Shown here piece after piece: positions 54,891 to 64,000 of a DNA stretch of 64,000 nucleotides. Each line of letters begins with the position of its first letter. Position 1 is the first letter of the stretch. This stretch comes from Alcaligenes faecalis (GTDB taxonomy: Bacteria > Pseudomonadota > Gammaproteobacteria > Burkholderiales > Burkholderiaceae_B): positions 682,001 to 746,000 of the forward strand of contig NZ_CP023667.1 in NCBI RefSeq assembly GCF_002443155.1, read 5' to 3'. The translations under genes were made by a program, and so were the position numbers. The notes under the pieces are model-generated. The model worked only from the letters and a program-made list of their open reading frames with translations, was not told the DNA's origin and searched no databases.

Positions 54891-56081
54891 TCAGTTTTCC
54901 TTGAACTGCAACCAGCCGTCATCCAGCCAGGCATTCAGCATTTCGCGTTCATCTTCATCCAGGGCTTCAAAACTGTCACCGGGAATCAGGAGTTCACGCT
55001 GGTCAGCCAACAATTTCAGCGTTGGGCTGGCAGGGCAGGGGGCGACCTCACCGTTGATATACAGCTCATCGCCGCGGTACATCATGCGTGAGCAGCGGTC
55101 CAAAGCCAAGCGGCCTTCAGGCAGCTCGGGGTCGTGTAGATCAACTGGGTCTTCGGCAATGTCGAACCAGCTATTGCTGGGCAATTCGGTCAGCCAGACG
55201 CCCAGAAAACGTGAGGCCAGCGCTTCGTCAAAACGAATGGCGTTCAAGGCATCCAGCGACTTCTGAATCAGGTTTTCCGGCAAGGCGGCAGGCGTGGTGC
55301 TGGCCTGTGCGTCCGGGTCGGTGTAGCGTTGCTGCATGGCCTCGGGCATGGACATCGGTGGGTCGGCGTACAAGCCAAAACCTTCACCACTGGCAGCAGC
55401 CAGTTGATCCGATGCGGCATCCATCAAACCACGGGCCAGCGTTGCCTGGGTGGGCGAGCGAAAGCCGATGGAAATCGTCATGCAGTCGCCAATCGCAATC
55501 CCGTCATGTGCCACGTGCGGGGGCAGATATAGCATGTCGCCGGGTTCCAGGATGAACTCTTCTTCTACCTGGAAATCGCGCAAAATCTTCAAGGGCAGGT
55601 CAGGCACCAGGCTCAGGTCTTTTTGCTGGCTGATGCGCCAGTGACGCTTGCCGTGGGCTTGCAGCAGGAATACGTCGTAGCTGTCGAAGTGCGGGCCTAC
55701 GCCACCGCCGTCAGAAGCAATGCTGATCATGGCGTCGTCCAGACGGGCATCGCCAATGAAGCGGAACTGACGCATCAGGGCTGCGGTGTTGTCGTCGTGC
55801 AGATCCACGCTTTGTGCCAGGGCGGTCCAGTTGGGCTGCGAGGCGGGCGGCAGCTCGTCAAAAGGCCCAGTTTCCATTTCCCAATCTTCGCCGTCATGGA
55901 TGATCAGGCGCGACTCGACCTCTTCACGCGTTACCAGCTCGCGGATATTGTCTATGCTCAGCGAGTGCTTGAAATTAGGGATGGCGCCGCGTATCAATAA
56001 AGGTTTGCGTTGCCAGTAGGTTTGCATGAACTCATGCGCGCTGATGCCGCCCAAAAGGGTCAATGGCTGGTCGATATTCAT
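54891..56081 (-). CDS. roxA: Ribosomal protein L16 arginine hydroxylase (RoxA/YcfD)
   Basis: This 396-residue 2-oxoglutarate/Fe(II) oxygenase of the JmjC-cupin type hydroxylates an Arg of ribosomal protein L16. It opens with GISAHEFMQTYWQRKPLLIRGAIP, typical of the bacterial ribosomal oxygenases. The iron ligands are in GVGPHFDSYDVFLLQAHGKRHWRI (HxD) and the later His of YLPPHVAHDG. A C-terminal winged-helix domain follows. ATG 56081 is preferred; a TTG at 56096 adds five residues. Confidence 0.9.
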   Translation of the reverse strand: MNIDQPLTLLGGISAHEFMQTYWQRKPLLIRGAIPNFKHSLSIDNIRELVTREEVESRLIIHDGEDWEMETGPFDELPPASQPNWTALAQSVDLHDDNTAALMRQFRFIGDARLDDAMISIASDGGGVGPHFDSYDVFLLQAHGKRHWRISQQKDLSLVPDLPLKILRDFQVEEEFILEPGDMLYLPPHVAHDGIAIGDCMTISIGFRSPTQATLARGLMDAASDQLAAASGEGFGLYADPPMSMPEAMQQRYTDPDAQASTTPAALPENLIQKSLDALNAIRFDEALASRFLGVWLTELPSNSWFDIAEDPVDLHDPELPEGRLALDRCSRMMYRGDELYINGEVAPCPASPTLKLLADQRELLIPGDSFEALDEDEREMLNAWLDDGWLQFKEN

Positions 56082-56281
56082 GGACTGCCCGAACAAGAAT
56101 TAAATTAGCCCGTAGCTTAACTGATCCGGCTTGTCCCGGTGTACGGCTAGCCTGCGTATCAGGCGTATCCAGCGCAAAGAATCCAGAGAAATACTCACGA
56201 AATCGAGTGATTGATTCACGATGGGGGGCTAAAAATGATTGATTGTCGATCTGCTCGCCAACGGCCCTCGGAAAAATGCAT

Positions 56282-56307
56282 AAAAAAGGGAGCCTCTTGG
56301 GCTCCCT
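56282..56307 (-). terminator. Terminator of mutS
   Basis: AAGGGAGCC (56286-56294) and GGCTCCCTT (56300-56308) pair; on the minus strand the stem is followed by TTTTTT. It begins about ten bases after the mutS stop. Confidence 0.88.
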
Positions 56308-56317
56308 TCTGGACTGT

Positions 56318-58954
56318 TTAACCCGTCGCCTTCATCTCTTTTTTCCAGCGATACAGCAGATCCAGAGCATCGCGTGCGCTTAGGTCATCTACATCCAGTT
56401 GCTTGAACTGATCCAGCAAGTCCAGTGCTTTTTCTGTGGTCGGATCAGGCTCGGCGACCGTGGTTTCCGGAGCGCTGCCTGCATTGAACAAGTCCAGTTG
56501 TGCGCTAGGATCATTCTGGGCTTCCAGGCGGCTTAGCTCGCGGCTGGCCTGGCGGATAACCGCAGAGGGAATGCCGGCACGCTGTGCAACCTGAATCCCG
56601 TAACTGCGGCTGGCCGGGCCTTCCTGAACTTCGTGCAGGAACACAATGCCTGAAGCCGATTCTGCGGCGGCCAAGTGCACGTTGGCTGCGGCAGGCAGCT
56701 CGTTGGGCAGGCGTGTGATCTCGAAATAGTGCGTGGCAAACAGGGTCAGTGCCTGATTGTGGCTGAGCAGGCGATGCGCGATGGACCAGGCCAGGGCCAG
56801 ACCATCATAGGTGGAGGTGCCACGGCCAATTTCGTCCATCAGCACCAGGCTGTAAGGGGTGGCGCCGGCCAGAATGGCTGCTGCTTCAGTCATTTCCATC
56901 ATGAAGGTGGAGCGGCCACCGGCCAGGTCATCAGCCGCACCGATACGGGTAAAGATGCGGTCGATCTGGCCAATACGGGCTGTGCTTGCCGGTACAAAAC
57001 TGCCAATGCGGGCCAGCAAGGCAATCAGGGCAACCTGACGCATATAGGTGGACTTACCGCCCATATTCGGGCCGGTAATCAGCAACATGCGACGCTGTGC
57101 GTGCATTTCGCAGTGGTTGGGCGTGAAGCGCTCGATGCTATGTTCCACCACCGGGTGACGGCCTGCCTCAATCCAGATGCCGGCCTGTTCGGTCAGCTCG
57201 GGGGCGACCCAGTTATTGTCCAGCGCATGCAGCGCCAGGGAGGACAGGGTATCCAGTTCAGCCAGGGCACTGGAGCACAAGGCCAAGGGCCCTGCATAGC
57301 TTTGCAGCTTGTCCAGCAGTTCATCGAACAGGAACTTCTCGCGGCTCAGGCTGCGGTCCTTGGCGGACAGGACTTTGTCTTCCCACTCTTTCAGTTCAGG
57401 CGTGATGAAGCGCTCGGCATTTTTCAGTGTCTGGCGTCGGCGGTAGTCGTCGGGAACTTTGTCGGCCTGACCGCGGCTGACTTCAATAAAGAAACCGTGC
57501 ACCCGGTTGTATTCGACGCGCAGGGTGGCAATGCCGGTGCGCTCGCGTTCGCGGGCTTCGATCTTGACCAGCACATCACCGCTGTCACTGGCCAGGCTGC
57601 GCAGCTCGTCCAGATCGGCGTCGTAGCCGTCGGCAATGACACCGCCATCGCGTATCAGCAAGGCAGGCTCGGAGGCGATGGCAGACTGCAGCAAGCAGGC
57701 CAGTGCCGGATCCAGAGCCAGGCTCAACAAATGTCCATGCAAATGCTCGGACTGGCCAAAGTTTTGTTCCAGTTCCTGACGCAGTTCGGGTAGTGTTGCC
57801 AGCGCATCGCGCAAGCTGGCCAGTTCCCGAGGACGTACGCTGCGCAGGGAAATACGCGTGGCAATACGCTCCAGGTCCGGGAAGCGGCGCAGGGCATGGC
57901 GCAGCACACCCAAAGGATCGCCTGCATTCAGGCTGGCGCTTTGCTGGGTTTGGAAGAACAGGGACACCACATCCTGGCGCTGCTGAACGGCATGGTTCAG
58001 ACGCAAGGGGTGGTGCAGCCAACGGCGCAGCAAACGACTGCCCATGGGGGTCTGGCAATGATCCAGCGTGGAGAACAGGGTTGGGCTGGTTTCACCGCTA
58101 ATGGTTTCGGTAATTTCCAGGTTCTTGCGCGTGACAGCATCCAGCACCAGAAAGTCCGAGCTGTGCTGAACGCGGATAGCGGTGATGTGAACCAGGGACT
58201 GGGATTGCGTGCTGCCTACATAGCGCAGCAAGGCTCCGGCTGCCGCCGTTGCCGCAGGCAGATCGTCCAGACCAAAGCTGGCCAAGGAATCCAGATCAAA
58301 ATGATCCAGCAGGGTTTCGCGCGAGCCATCCTGCGCAAAGTGCCAGTCCGGCAAGGTGTGGCAACTGGCTTGTGGCAGTTCCGGGGCAGGGCGCAGCGAT
58401 TCGGGGTAGACCAGTTCCACAGGGCCGATACGGTTCAGTTCCGTATCCAGCATGTCCGGCTCGCACTGGCTGACCAGAAATTCGCCACTGGCCAGGTTCA
58501 TCCAGGCCAGTCCCACCATTTCCTGACGTTGCACCTTGATCAGAGTGCAGGCGGCGATCAGGCGGTCTGCCTTGGGAGGCAACAAGGCGTCATCCGTCAG
58601 TGTGCCGGGGGTGACCACACGCATGATCTTGCGCTCCACCGGGCCTTTGCTGGCCGCCGGGTCACCGACTTGCTCACAGATGGCGACGGACTCGCCCAAG
58701 GCAACCAGACGCGCCAGATAACCTTCCATGGCATGAAAAGGCACACCGGCCATCGGGATGGGCTCGCCGTTGGAGGAACCACGCTTGGTCAACGTCAGGT
58801 TCAGCAGGCGTGCGCCACGTTCGGCATCGGCGTAGAACATCTCATAGAAGTCCCCCATCCGATAGAACAACAGGTGCGAGCCAGCCTCCGCTTTGAGCTG
58901 AAGGTATTGACGCATCATGGGCGTGTGGGCGGACAGATCGGCAGCAGAAGTCAT
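56318..58954 (-). CDS. mutS: DNA mismatch repair protein MutS
   Basis: The 878-residue protein has the mismatch-binding Phe-x-Glu in [20 protein letters not shown] (residues about 28-45), connector and lever domains, the clamp, and the C-terminal ATPase with Walker [20 protein letters not shown], Walker [22 protein letters not shown] and FATHYFEIT. It ends with the helix-turn-helix and a short tetramerisation-like tail. Length fits the MutS1 family (E. coli 853). It recognises mispairs and recruits MutL. Its functional state would affect the stability of the tandem repeats in the window. Confidence 0.97.
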   Translation of the reverse strand: MTSAADLSAHTPMMRQYLQLKAEAGSHLLFYRMGDFYEMFYADAERGARLLNLTLTKRGSSNGEPIPMAGVPFHAMEGYLARLVALGESVAICEQVGDPAASKGPVERKIMRVVTPGTLTDDALLPPKADRLIAACTLIKVQRQEMVGLAWMNLASGEFLVSQCEPDMLDTELNRIGPVELVYPESLRPAPELPQASCHTLPDWHFAQDGSRETLLDHFDLDSLASFGLDDLPAATAAAGALLRYVGSTQSQSLVHITAIRVQHSSDFLVLDAVTRKNLEITETISGETSPTLFSTLDHCQTPMGSRLLRRWLHHPLRLNHAVQQRQDVVSLFFQTQQSASLNAGDPLGVLRHALRRFPDLERIATRISLRSVRPRELASLRDALATLPELRQELEQNFGQSEHLHGHLLSLALDPALACLLQSAIASEPALLIRDGGVIADGYDADLDELRSLASDSGDVLVKIEARERERTGIATLRVEYNRVHGFFIEVSRGQADKVPDDYRRRQTLKNAERFITPELKEWEDKVLSAKDRSLSREKFLFDELLDKLQSYAGPLALCSSALAELDTLSSLALHALDNNWVAPELTEQAGIWIEAGRHPVVEHSIERFTPNHCEMHAQRRMLLITGPNMGGKSTYMRQVALIALLARIGSFVPASTARIGQIDRIFTRIGAADDLAGGRSTFMMEMTEAAAILAGATPYSLVLMDEIGRGTSTYDGLALAWSIAHRLLSHNQALTLFATHYFEITRLPNELPAAANVHLAAAESASGIVFLHEVQEGPASRSYGIQVAQRAGIPSAVIRQASRELSRLEAQNDPSAQLDLFNAGSAPETTVAEPDPTTEKALDLLDQFKQLDVDDLSARDALDLLYRWKKEMKATG

Positions 58955-59101
58955 AGCGCAGTACAGGTCAGGGAATTCAACAACAAGGCCGCCCAGAAGG
59001 CGGCTGAGTCGATATTGTAGCGAGCGCAGTCAAGTGGAGGATAGGGAGCGGGCTGATTTAGTCCCGCGTATTTCCCCTTAAAAAGAAGGGATATCCCGAT
59101 T

Positions 59102-59150
59102 TTGAGCATGGAAGTACTTGATGTAATAATACAAATGATAATTACTTCCA
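59102..59150 (+). promoter_or_regulatory. Promoter with Fur-like box before the yncE-like gene
   Basis: TGATAAT (59136-59142), T, ACTTCCA (59144-59150) fits the 7-1-7 Fur arrangement, with a perfect left half and five of seven in the right. A promoter-like TTGAGC (59102) and AATAAT (59125) are 17 bases apart. The next start codon is at 59172. Confidence 0.65.
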
Positions 59151-59171
59151 TTTCGAAAACAGGATATCGTC

Positions 59172-60284
59172 ATGTTCACACGTCGCCTTGCCTTGTCTGT
59201 CTTGTCTGCCGCTTTGCTCAGCGCAGGATCGCTTGCCCACGCTCAAACGTCCGAAGCGGTCCCGCTGCCCCTGACGCCGGAGCTGGCACAAAAGACCTCG
59301 ATTACGTCAGAAGGAGCCTTGCGCAAGGATCTGGCCTACGGGATTTACCAAACGGTTTACAGCCCCTTTGACAATTCCTTGTATGTAGCCTCGGCAGAGC
59401 GGGCACCCTCGGTTCGTGGTGGTGTGATCTACAAGCTGGACCCCATCACCCTGGATGTGAAGGGGACGATTTATACCGACGAGAGCAACTTCGGCCTGGC
59501 AAGGAACGCGTCGGGCGACACCCTGTATGTCACCAATAGTCTGGCTGCGGCCGCCTCCAAAGTGGAGTTGAAGGAGGACGGGGGCATAGAGCGCGTCCGT
59601 TTCAGCAACAAGAGCTTTGATGACACCAAAATGGGGCCGCGCACGATTCGTCACGATCCCCAGCAAGGCCGTGTGTATGTGGGCGCCGTAGGCGCGCCTG
59701 CCGTGATCTGGGTATTGGATGATCGTAATCTGGAGCTGATCGACACCATTGAAAACGCAGGCAAATGGGTGACCGGCCTGCTGGTGGATTCGCCCTCGCA
59801 TCGTTTGTATGCCGCCAATGGCGATGGCGAAGTGATGGTGGTGAACACCCAAACCAACAAGATCGAACAGCGCTGGAAACCGGCTGGCGTCAAACCCGCC
59901 TTGCTCCTGAATTTCGCGCTGGATTCGGCCCGCAATCGTCTGTATGTGACGGAAACCAAAGACCAGAAGACCGTGTATGTGCTGGATGCCCGCGACGGTA
60001 AATTGCTGCAGGAACTGCCGGTGGGCGATGCCCTGGACGTGTTGTACAACGCCGATCGTGACGAGCTGTATTTGACTCATCGCGAGCAGGGCAAGGTGTC
60101 TGTACTGGATGGCGCCAGCTATGCGATCAAGGCGCAATACAACTTGCCCGATAACCCCAACAGCCTGGAGCTGGGCCCGGATAGTCAGTTGTACGTCACT
60201 GTTAAAGCACCGTTCACCCCTCAGTACAAAGCCAGCAAGCGCGAAAGCGTGGTGCGTATTGACCTGAAGAACATCAAGGGTTGA
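59172..60284 (+). CDS. YncE-like periplasmic beta-propeller protein
   Basis: The 370-residue protein has a signal peptide (ALSVLSAALLSAGSLAHAQ) and repeated blades with D-N/R-LYV patterns (NSLYVASAER, DTLYVTNSLAA, RLYAANGDGEVMVVNTQT, RLYVTETKDQKTVYVLDARDGKLLQELPVGD, DELYLTHREQGKVSVLD). This is the YncE/YVTN propeller family. In E. coli yncE lies next to the TonB receptor gene yncD and is Fur-linked; here it is nine bases upstream of a TonB receptor gene. It probably helps a ferric-siderophore or other substrate in the periplasm; its chemistry is unknown. Confidence 0.87.
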   Translation: MFTRRLALSVLSAALLSAGSLAHAQTSEAVPLPLTPELAQKTSITSEGALRKDLAYGIYQTVYSPFDNSLYVASAERAPSVRGGVIYKLDPITLDVKGTIYTDESNFGLARNASGDTLYVTNSLAAAASKVELKEDGGIERVRFSNKSFDDTKMGPRTIRHDPQQGRVYVGAVGAPAVIWVLDDRNLELIDTIENAGKWVTGLLVDSPSHRLYAANGDGEVMVVNTQTNKIEQRWKPAGVKPALLLNFALDSARNRLYVTETKDQKTVYVLDARDGKLLQELPVGDALDVLYNADRDELYLTHREQGKVSVLDGASYAIKAQYNLPDNPNSLELGPDSQLYVTVKAPFTPQYKASKRESVVRIDLKNIKG

Positions 60285-60296
60285 TAGGTAATCGTG

Positions 60297-62492
60297 ATGA
60301 CACGTCTATTTAAACCTTGCCTGGGGCGCTCTCTTGTCTTGTCCCTGTTTGCTCTCCATGTACAGGCTCAGGCGCAAGACCAGGCGGATGTTGCCCAGGC
60401 GCAGGAGTTGTCCATCATTACCGTCAATGCCAGCGCGGATGCTTCGCGTCAGGGTTTGCTGCCGGAGTATGCAGGCGGCCAGGTCGCCAGTGGTGGTCGG
60501 GTGGGGATATTGGGTTCTCTGGATAATATGGACTCGCCCTTTAGCGTCAATAGCTATACCAGCCGCTATATCGAGCAGTTGCAGGCATCCACGGTAGCCG
60601 ATATGGTGCGCCATGATCCTTCCGTGCGGGTGGCGCGTGGCTTTGGCAACTTTCAGGAAAGCTTTTTCATTCGGGGCTTTTTGACGGCTTCCGATGATAT
60701 TGCCTACAACGGCTTGTTTGGTTTGCTGCCCCGGCAAGCGACCGCGGCCGAACTGGCCGAGCGTATTGAAGTGCTGCATGGAGCCGGCGGCTTTCTGTAC
60801 GGTGCCGCACCTTCTGGCGGTGGCATTGGGGGCACGATTAATGTGCTGCCCAAACGGGCCGGCGAGAACCCGCTGACCAAGGTCGGTGTGGGTTATGGCA
60901 GTGGCGGGCAAAGCCAGATCAAGGCGGATATTTCGCGCCGCTTTGCGGATGATGCGGCAGGTATTCGCATCAATGCCATCAAGCGCAGCGGTGATACGGC
61001 GGTCGACAATGAACACACCCGTCTGGACCTGTATACCGTTGGGATGGATTGGCGCGGTGAGCGTGTACGTCTGTCCGCCGACCTGGGCTATCAGGAGCAC
61101 AAGCTGCGCGAAGTCCGGCCCAATGTCACCTTGCAGGCCGGCTTGTCGGCCTTGCCGGAGCTGCCCTCTCACAAGCGTAACTTTGCTCAGCCCTGGACTT
61201 ATTCCAATGAGAAAACTGTCTTTGGCACCGTGCGTGGGGAATATGATCTGAATGATTCCATCACGCTGTGGGCGGCCTTTGGCATGAAAAATGGCAAGGA
61301 AGAAAACCAGCTGGCGGGCCTGACAGTGACCGATGCGGTTTCGGGTAAATCTACCTTTTCGCGTTTCGATAACTCCCGACGAGATGATGTGAAAACGGGC
61401 GAGCTGGGCTTGCGAGCCAGTTTTGAAACCGGCCCTGTGCTGCATGAGCTGGTTGCTGCGGCTTCTCTGTATGACCACAAGGAGAAAAACGCCTGGGCCA
61501 TGGGCAGCGTGCAGGACAGCAATCTCTATGACCCTGTGAATCATGCCTTGCCGCCCATTGCCTTTTCGGGCGGGAATCTGGGCTCGCCAGCCTTGGTGGG
61601 TCGCACCAAATTGAGCAGCTACACCCTGGGCGACTTGATGTACCTCTGGGATGACAGGCTGGAAGTCATGCTGGGTTTACGCCATCAAATTATGGAAACG
61701 CGCAGCTATGACTATGGCACCCAGGCCCTGCAGCGTAAAGACCGTCAGCAACACACCAGCCCTGCGGCGGGCGTGGTGTTCAAGCTGACTGATGAATGGG
61801 CCTTGTACGGCAACTACACGGAAAGCCTGGCGCAAGGTGATCTGGCACCGTCCCGTTTTAATAACCAGCCCGTTCAGAACGCGGGGCAGCGCTTGTCGGC
61901 CTTTGTGGCCAAGCAAAAAGAGCTGGGCATCAAGTACGACAATGGCTCCATGGGCGGTGGTTTGACTTTCTTCACCACGACCAAACCGCGGGGTGTCGTG
62001 AACGACGATCTGCGTTTTGTGGAGTCGGGCAAGGATAGGCATAACGGGCTGGAGCTGAGCTTCTATGGTCAGCTGACGGACTCCCTGCGTATTCTGGGTG
62101 GTGTGACTGCCCTGGATACCAAGCAGAAAAACACGGGTGATCCGTTGAGCGAAGGTCAGCGCGTGATTGGTGTGCCGCGCTGGCAGGGCAGTCTGGGCTT
62201 GACCTGGGATGTGCCGCAGGTGACCGGCTTGTCGCTGGATACCCAGTTGCTGGCTACCGGCGCCCGTTATGCGGATTCGGCCAATGCGATCCGTGTGCCT
62301 GGTTGGGTACGTTGGGATCTGGGAGCCAGCTATCAGCGCAAGGTTTCCGGTGTACCCATGACATTCAGGGCCAGCGTTGAGAACGTGGCCGATACGACTT
62401 ACTGGGCTTCAGTTGGCGGTTATCCCAATAATGGCTATCTGGTCTTGTCGCAGCCACGCACGTTCATGTTGAGTGTCTCGGCGGAGTTTTAA
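60297..62492 (+). CDS. TonB-dependent siderophore receptor
   Basis: The 731-residue outer-membrane protein has a signal peptide (SLVLSLFALHVQAQAQ), a TonB box-like LSIITVNA, a plug domain (SPFSVNSYTSRYIEQLQASTVADMVRHDPSVRVARGFGNFQESFFIRGF) and a 22-strand barrel that ends in Phe (SVSAEF). The pattern matches the ferrichrome/coprogen-type receptors. There is no N-terminal STN signalling domain, so it should not drive a FecIR-type cascade. The ligand is unknown. ATG 60297 is used; GTG 60294 is one codon upstream. Confidence 0.92.
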   Translation: MTRLFKPCLGRSLVLSLFALHVQAQAQDQADVAQAQELSIITVNASADASRQGLLPEYAGGQVASGGRVGILGSLDNMDSPFSVNSYTSRYIEQLQASTVADMVRHDPSVRVARGFGNFQESFFIRGFLTASDDIAYNGLFGLLPRQATAAELAERIEVLHGAGGFLYGAAPSGGGIGGTINVLPKRAGENPLTKVGVGYGSGGQSQIKADISRRFADDAAGIRINAIKRSGDTAVDNEHTRLDLYTVGMDWRGERVRLSADLGYQEHKLREVRPNVTLQAGLSALPELPSHKRNFAQPWTYSNEKTVFGTVRGEYDLNDSITLWAAFGMKNGKEENQLAGLTVTDAVSGKSTFSRFDNSRRDDVKTGELGLRASFETGPVLHELVAAASLYDHKEKNAWAMGSVQDSNLYDPVNHALPPIAFSGGNLGSPALVGRTKLSSYTLGDLMYLWDDRLEVMLGLRHQIMETRSYDYGTQALQRKDRQQHTSPAAGVVFKLTDEWALYGNYTESLAQGDLAPSRFNNQPVQNAGQRLSAFVAKQKELGIKYDNGSMGGGLTFFTTTKPRGVVNDDLRFVESGKDRHNGLELSFYGQLTDSLRILGGVTALDTKQKNTGDPLSEGQRVIGVPRWQGSLGLTWDVPQVTGLSLDTQLLATGARYADSANAIRVPGWVRWDLGASYQRKVSGVPMTFRASVENVADTTYWASVGGYPNNGYLVLSQPRTFMLSVSAEF

Positions 62493-62766
62493 GGAAGGGA
62501 GCAGGCAGGGGATCAAAACCCTGCCTGATTCGACCCCTCCACCCCTACTTCCAGCCCATCGCTATAACTTTTACAAAATAAATGTCCGGAAAGTGGGCTC
62601 TCAAACGTCTTTATAAGGAAGGCCTGAAAAAGAACCTCTTGCCCTGTCCGCTTGATTGCGTTGGATGGGTAAGCAAGCCTCTGCCTTCTTGACCACTATT
62701 ACTTTTTTGATCACCTGCCAGGCATGATGCGGCGGGTGCAGATCTACGGTTTTAACGGAATTATTT
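62493..62766. other. Intergenic region between receptor and MacA-like genes
   Basis: It is AT-mixed, with no gene or clear terminator. It probably holds the promoter of the MacA-MacB unit. No Fur box is obvious. Confidence 0.4.
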
Positions 62767-63945
62767 ATGAAGTCCAAAGCAGTGAAGCGCCGCTGGGCGT
62801 TGGCCCTGGTGGCGGTGCTGGTACTGGGGGCGCTGGCCGCACAGGCCGGGCGTTCTTCAGAGCAGTTTGAAACGGTGGCCGTGGAGCAAAGCGATATACG
62901 CGCTACCGTTGCTGCGGTGGGGACTTTGAAGCCCAGTCGCTATGTGGATGTGGGGGCACAGGTGTCGGGGCAGATTACGGCTTTGCCGGTTGCTCCGGGC
63001 GATCAGGTCGAGCAGGGCCAGTTGCTGGTGGAAATTGACCCCAGCGTACAGCAGGCCACGGTCGATGCAGGCCGCGCTTCGCTGGCGGCATTTCGCGCTC
63101 AGTTGGCTGAGCAACAGGCCCAGCTTTTGTTGGCCCGTCAGCAGTTGACACGTCAGCGCCAATTGGAGCGCCAGCAGGCCAGTCGTCAGGAAGATATACA
63201 GATTGCCCAGGCGAATCTGGCGACGGCTCAGGCGCGTGTCGCCCATGTGCAAGCGCAGATGGAGCAGACCCAGGCCACGCTGAAAGCCGACGAGGCGCGA
63301 TTGGGCTACACGCGCATTTACGCGCCCATGAGTGGCACCGTGATTGGTGTGCAGGCCCGTGAAGGCCAGACCTTGAATGCCACGTACCAAACCCCCAATA
63401 TTTTGCGCATTGCAGACCTGAGCACCATGACGGTGTGGACCAGTGTGTCCGAGGCGGATATTCGTCGCATCAAACCCGGCATGACGGTGACGTTTACAAC
63501 CTTGGGCGAACAGGGCGAAACACAGGCGCGTCAATGGCAGGCCAAGGTGCGGCAGATCATGCCGGCACCTGAAGGAAGCACGCAGGAAGAGACCACTGCC
63601 ACGGCGCCAACAGCCACGCAGGCCATCATGTATACGGTGCTGTTTGATGTGGACAATGAAGACGGTGAATTGATGCCGCAAATGACCGCGCAGGTGCTGT
63701 TTGAAATTGATCGTGCCGATCAGGCTTTGCTGGTGCCCCTGGTGGCCTTGCGTCCTGACCCGCAGCGCGGTCCCGATGCCTTCAAGGTGCCCGTGCTGGA
63801 GCACGGCAAGCTGCAGGAAAAGCCGGTCAGTCTGGGGGTGCGTAATCGACACCAGGTGCAGGTTCTGGATGGGCTGGCCAAGGGTGAGCAGGTGGTGCTG
63901 GCCGTGGTGGCGGCCGAGCGTGGCTGGCGGTGGTTGCAATGGTAG
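62767..63945 (+). CDS. MacA-like periplasmic adaptor of a MacB-type exporter
   Basis: The 392-residue membrane fusion protein has one N-terminal membrane anchor (RRWALALVAVLVLGALAAQA), a beta-barrel/lipoyl domain (KPSRYVDVGAQVSGQITALPVAPGDQVEQGQLLVEIDP), a long Gln/Ala-rich alpha-helical hairpin (residues about 95-180), the second lipoyl half (RIYAPMSGTVIGVQAREGQTLN) and a C-terminal beta-barrel. It links an inner-membrane ABC exporter to TolC. The macB-like gene overlaps its end. Homologues such as PvdR export siderophores, and the nearby receptor supports that idea. Confidence 0.9.
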   Translation: MKSKAVKRRWALALVAVLVLGALAAQAGRSSEQFETVAVEQSDIRATVAAVGTLKPSRYVDVGAQVSGQITALPVAPGDQVEQGQLLVEIDPSVQQATVDAGRASLAAFRAQLAEQQAQLLLARQQLTRQRQLERQQASRQEDIQIAQANLATAQARVAHVQAQMEQTQATLKADEARLGYTRIYAPMSGTVIGVQAREGQTLNATYQTPNILRIADLSTMTVWTSVSEADIRRIKPGMTVTFTTLGEQGETQARQWQAKVRQIMPAPEGSTQEETTATAPTATQAIMYTVLFDVDNEDGELMPQMTAQVLFEIDRADQALLVPLVALRPDPQRGPDAFKVPVLEHGKLQEKPVSLGVRNRHQVQVLDGLAKGEQVVLAVVAAERGWRWLQW

Positions 63946-64000
63946 GGTCCGCTCCTGCCTTGATTGAGCTGCGCGATATCTGCCGTATTTATGGTGGCCC
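63939..64000 (+). CDS. MacB-like ABC exporter ATPase, N-terminal fragment
   Basis: Only 20 residues are visible. The ATG at 63939 overlaps the end of the MacA-like gene by seven bases. The residues include ALIELRDICRIYGG, the standard start of the LolD/MacB nucleotide-binding domain ahead of Walker A. The gene runs off the window. Confidence 0.7.
   Translation, partial: MVGSAPALIELRDICRIYGG

Noticed and set aside
54463..55266. Frames with Ala-Thr, Ala-Val or Ser-Cys runs
   Set aside because: They are translations of the CTGCAA array; none has a supported start or continuing coding pattern.

Overview
This window looks like chromosomal core DNA of a betaproteobacterium of the order Burkholderiales, most probably family Alcaligenaceae (Alcaligenes-like). 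The grounds are moderate-to-high GC, the rlmE-ftsH-folP-glmM-(ppx)-ppk1-pstSCAB gene order, the dapA-bamC pair, iorAB as one fused protein, and protein sequences that resemble Alcaligenes/Bordetella families. The genus is inferred; no database search was possible. No phage, transposase, CRISPR array or rRNA is visible.

Left part (1-18 kb): the end of a short-chain dehydrogenase, a histidine phosphatase, a RutG-like NCS2 permease, greA, divergent yhbY and rlmE, then ftsH-folP-glmM. Next comes a phosphate-stress block: an OlsB-like ornithine lipid acyltransferase, divergent ppx and ppk1, and pstSCAB. Good PhoB boxes (11-bp period) lie before ppk1 and pstS. phoU and phoBR are not here.

Middle part (18-43 kb): an acyl-CoA synthetase; a divergent pair of PepSY proteins with a two-component system; DoxX; a solute-binding-domain protein with no signal peptide; and a LysR regulator divergent from a PACE efflux gene. 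Then follows a 3-kb module (Tat-exported flavin amine oxidase, cytochrome c, DUF421 protein) bracketed by two identical tRNA-Pro(TGG) genes in the same orientation. After it come an LtaS/OpgB-like sulfatase, fused indolepyruvate oxidoreductase with a divergent LysR gene, outer-membrane phospholipase A, tRNA-Arg(TCT), the acetate permease pair (DUF485-actP), a PaaX-type repressor, and cardiolipin synthase with a small upstream gene.

Right part (43-64 kb): tRNA-His, yciO, an M50 protease, and dapA-bamC. A Fur-box-preceded pair follows: a sigma region-4-only protein and a FecR-like protein without a sensor domain. Then come a biotin operon whose first gene is a cytochrome P450 (P450-bioF-bioA-bioD), benE, roxA and mutS. 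The window ends with an iron-regulated-looking locus: a YncE-like propeller, a TonB-dependent receptor, a MacA-like adaptor and the first codons of macB.

Three intergenic short tandem repeats (GCCAAC x7, a 12-mer x7, CTGCAA x13) sit next to gene ends. The most interesting systems are the P450-headed biotin operon, the minimal Fur-linked sigma/anti-sigma pair, and the tRNA-flanked periplasmic amine oxidase/cytochrome c module.
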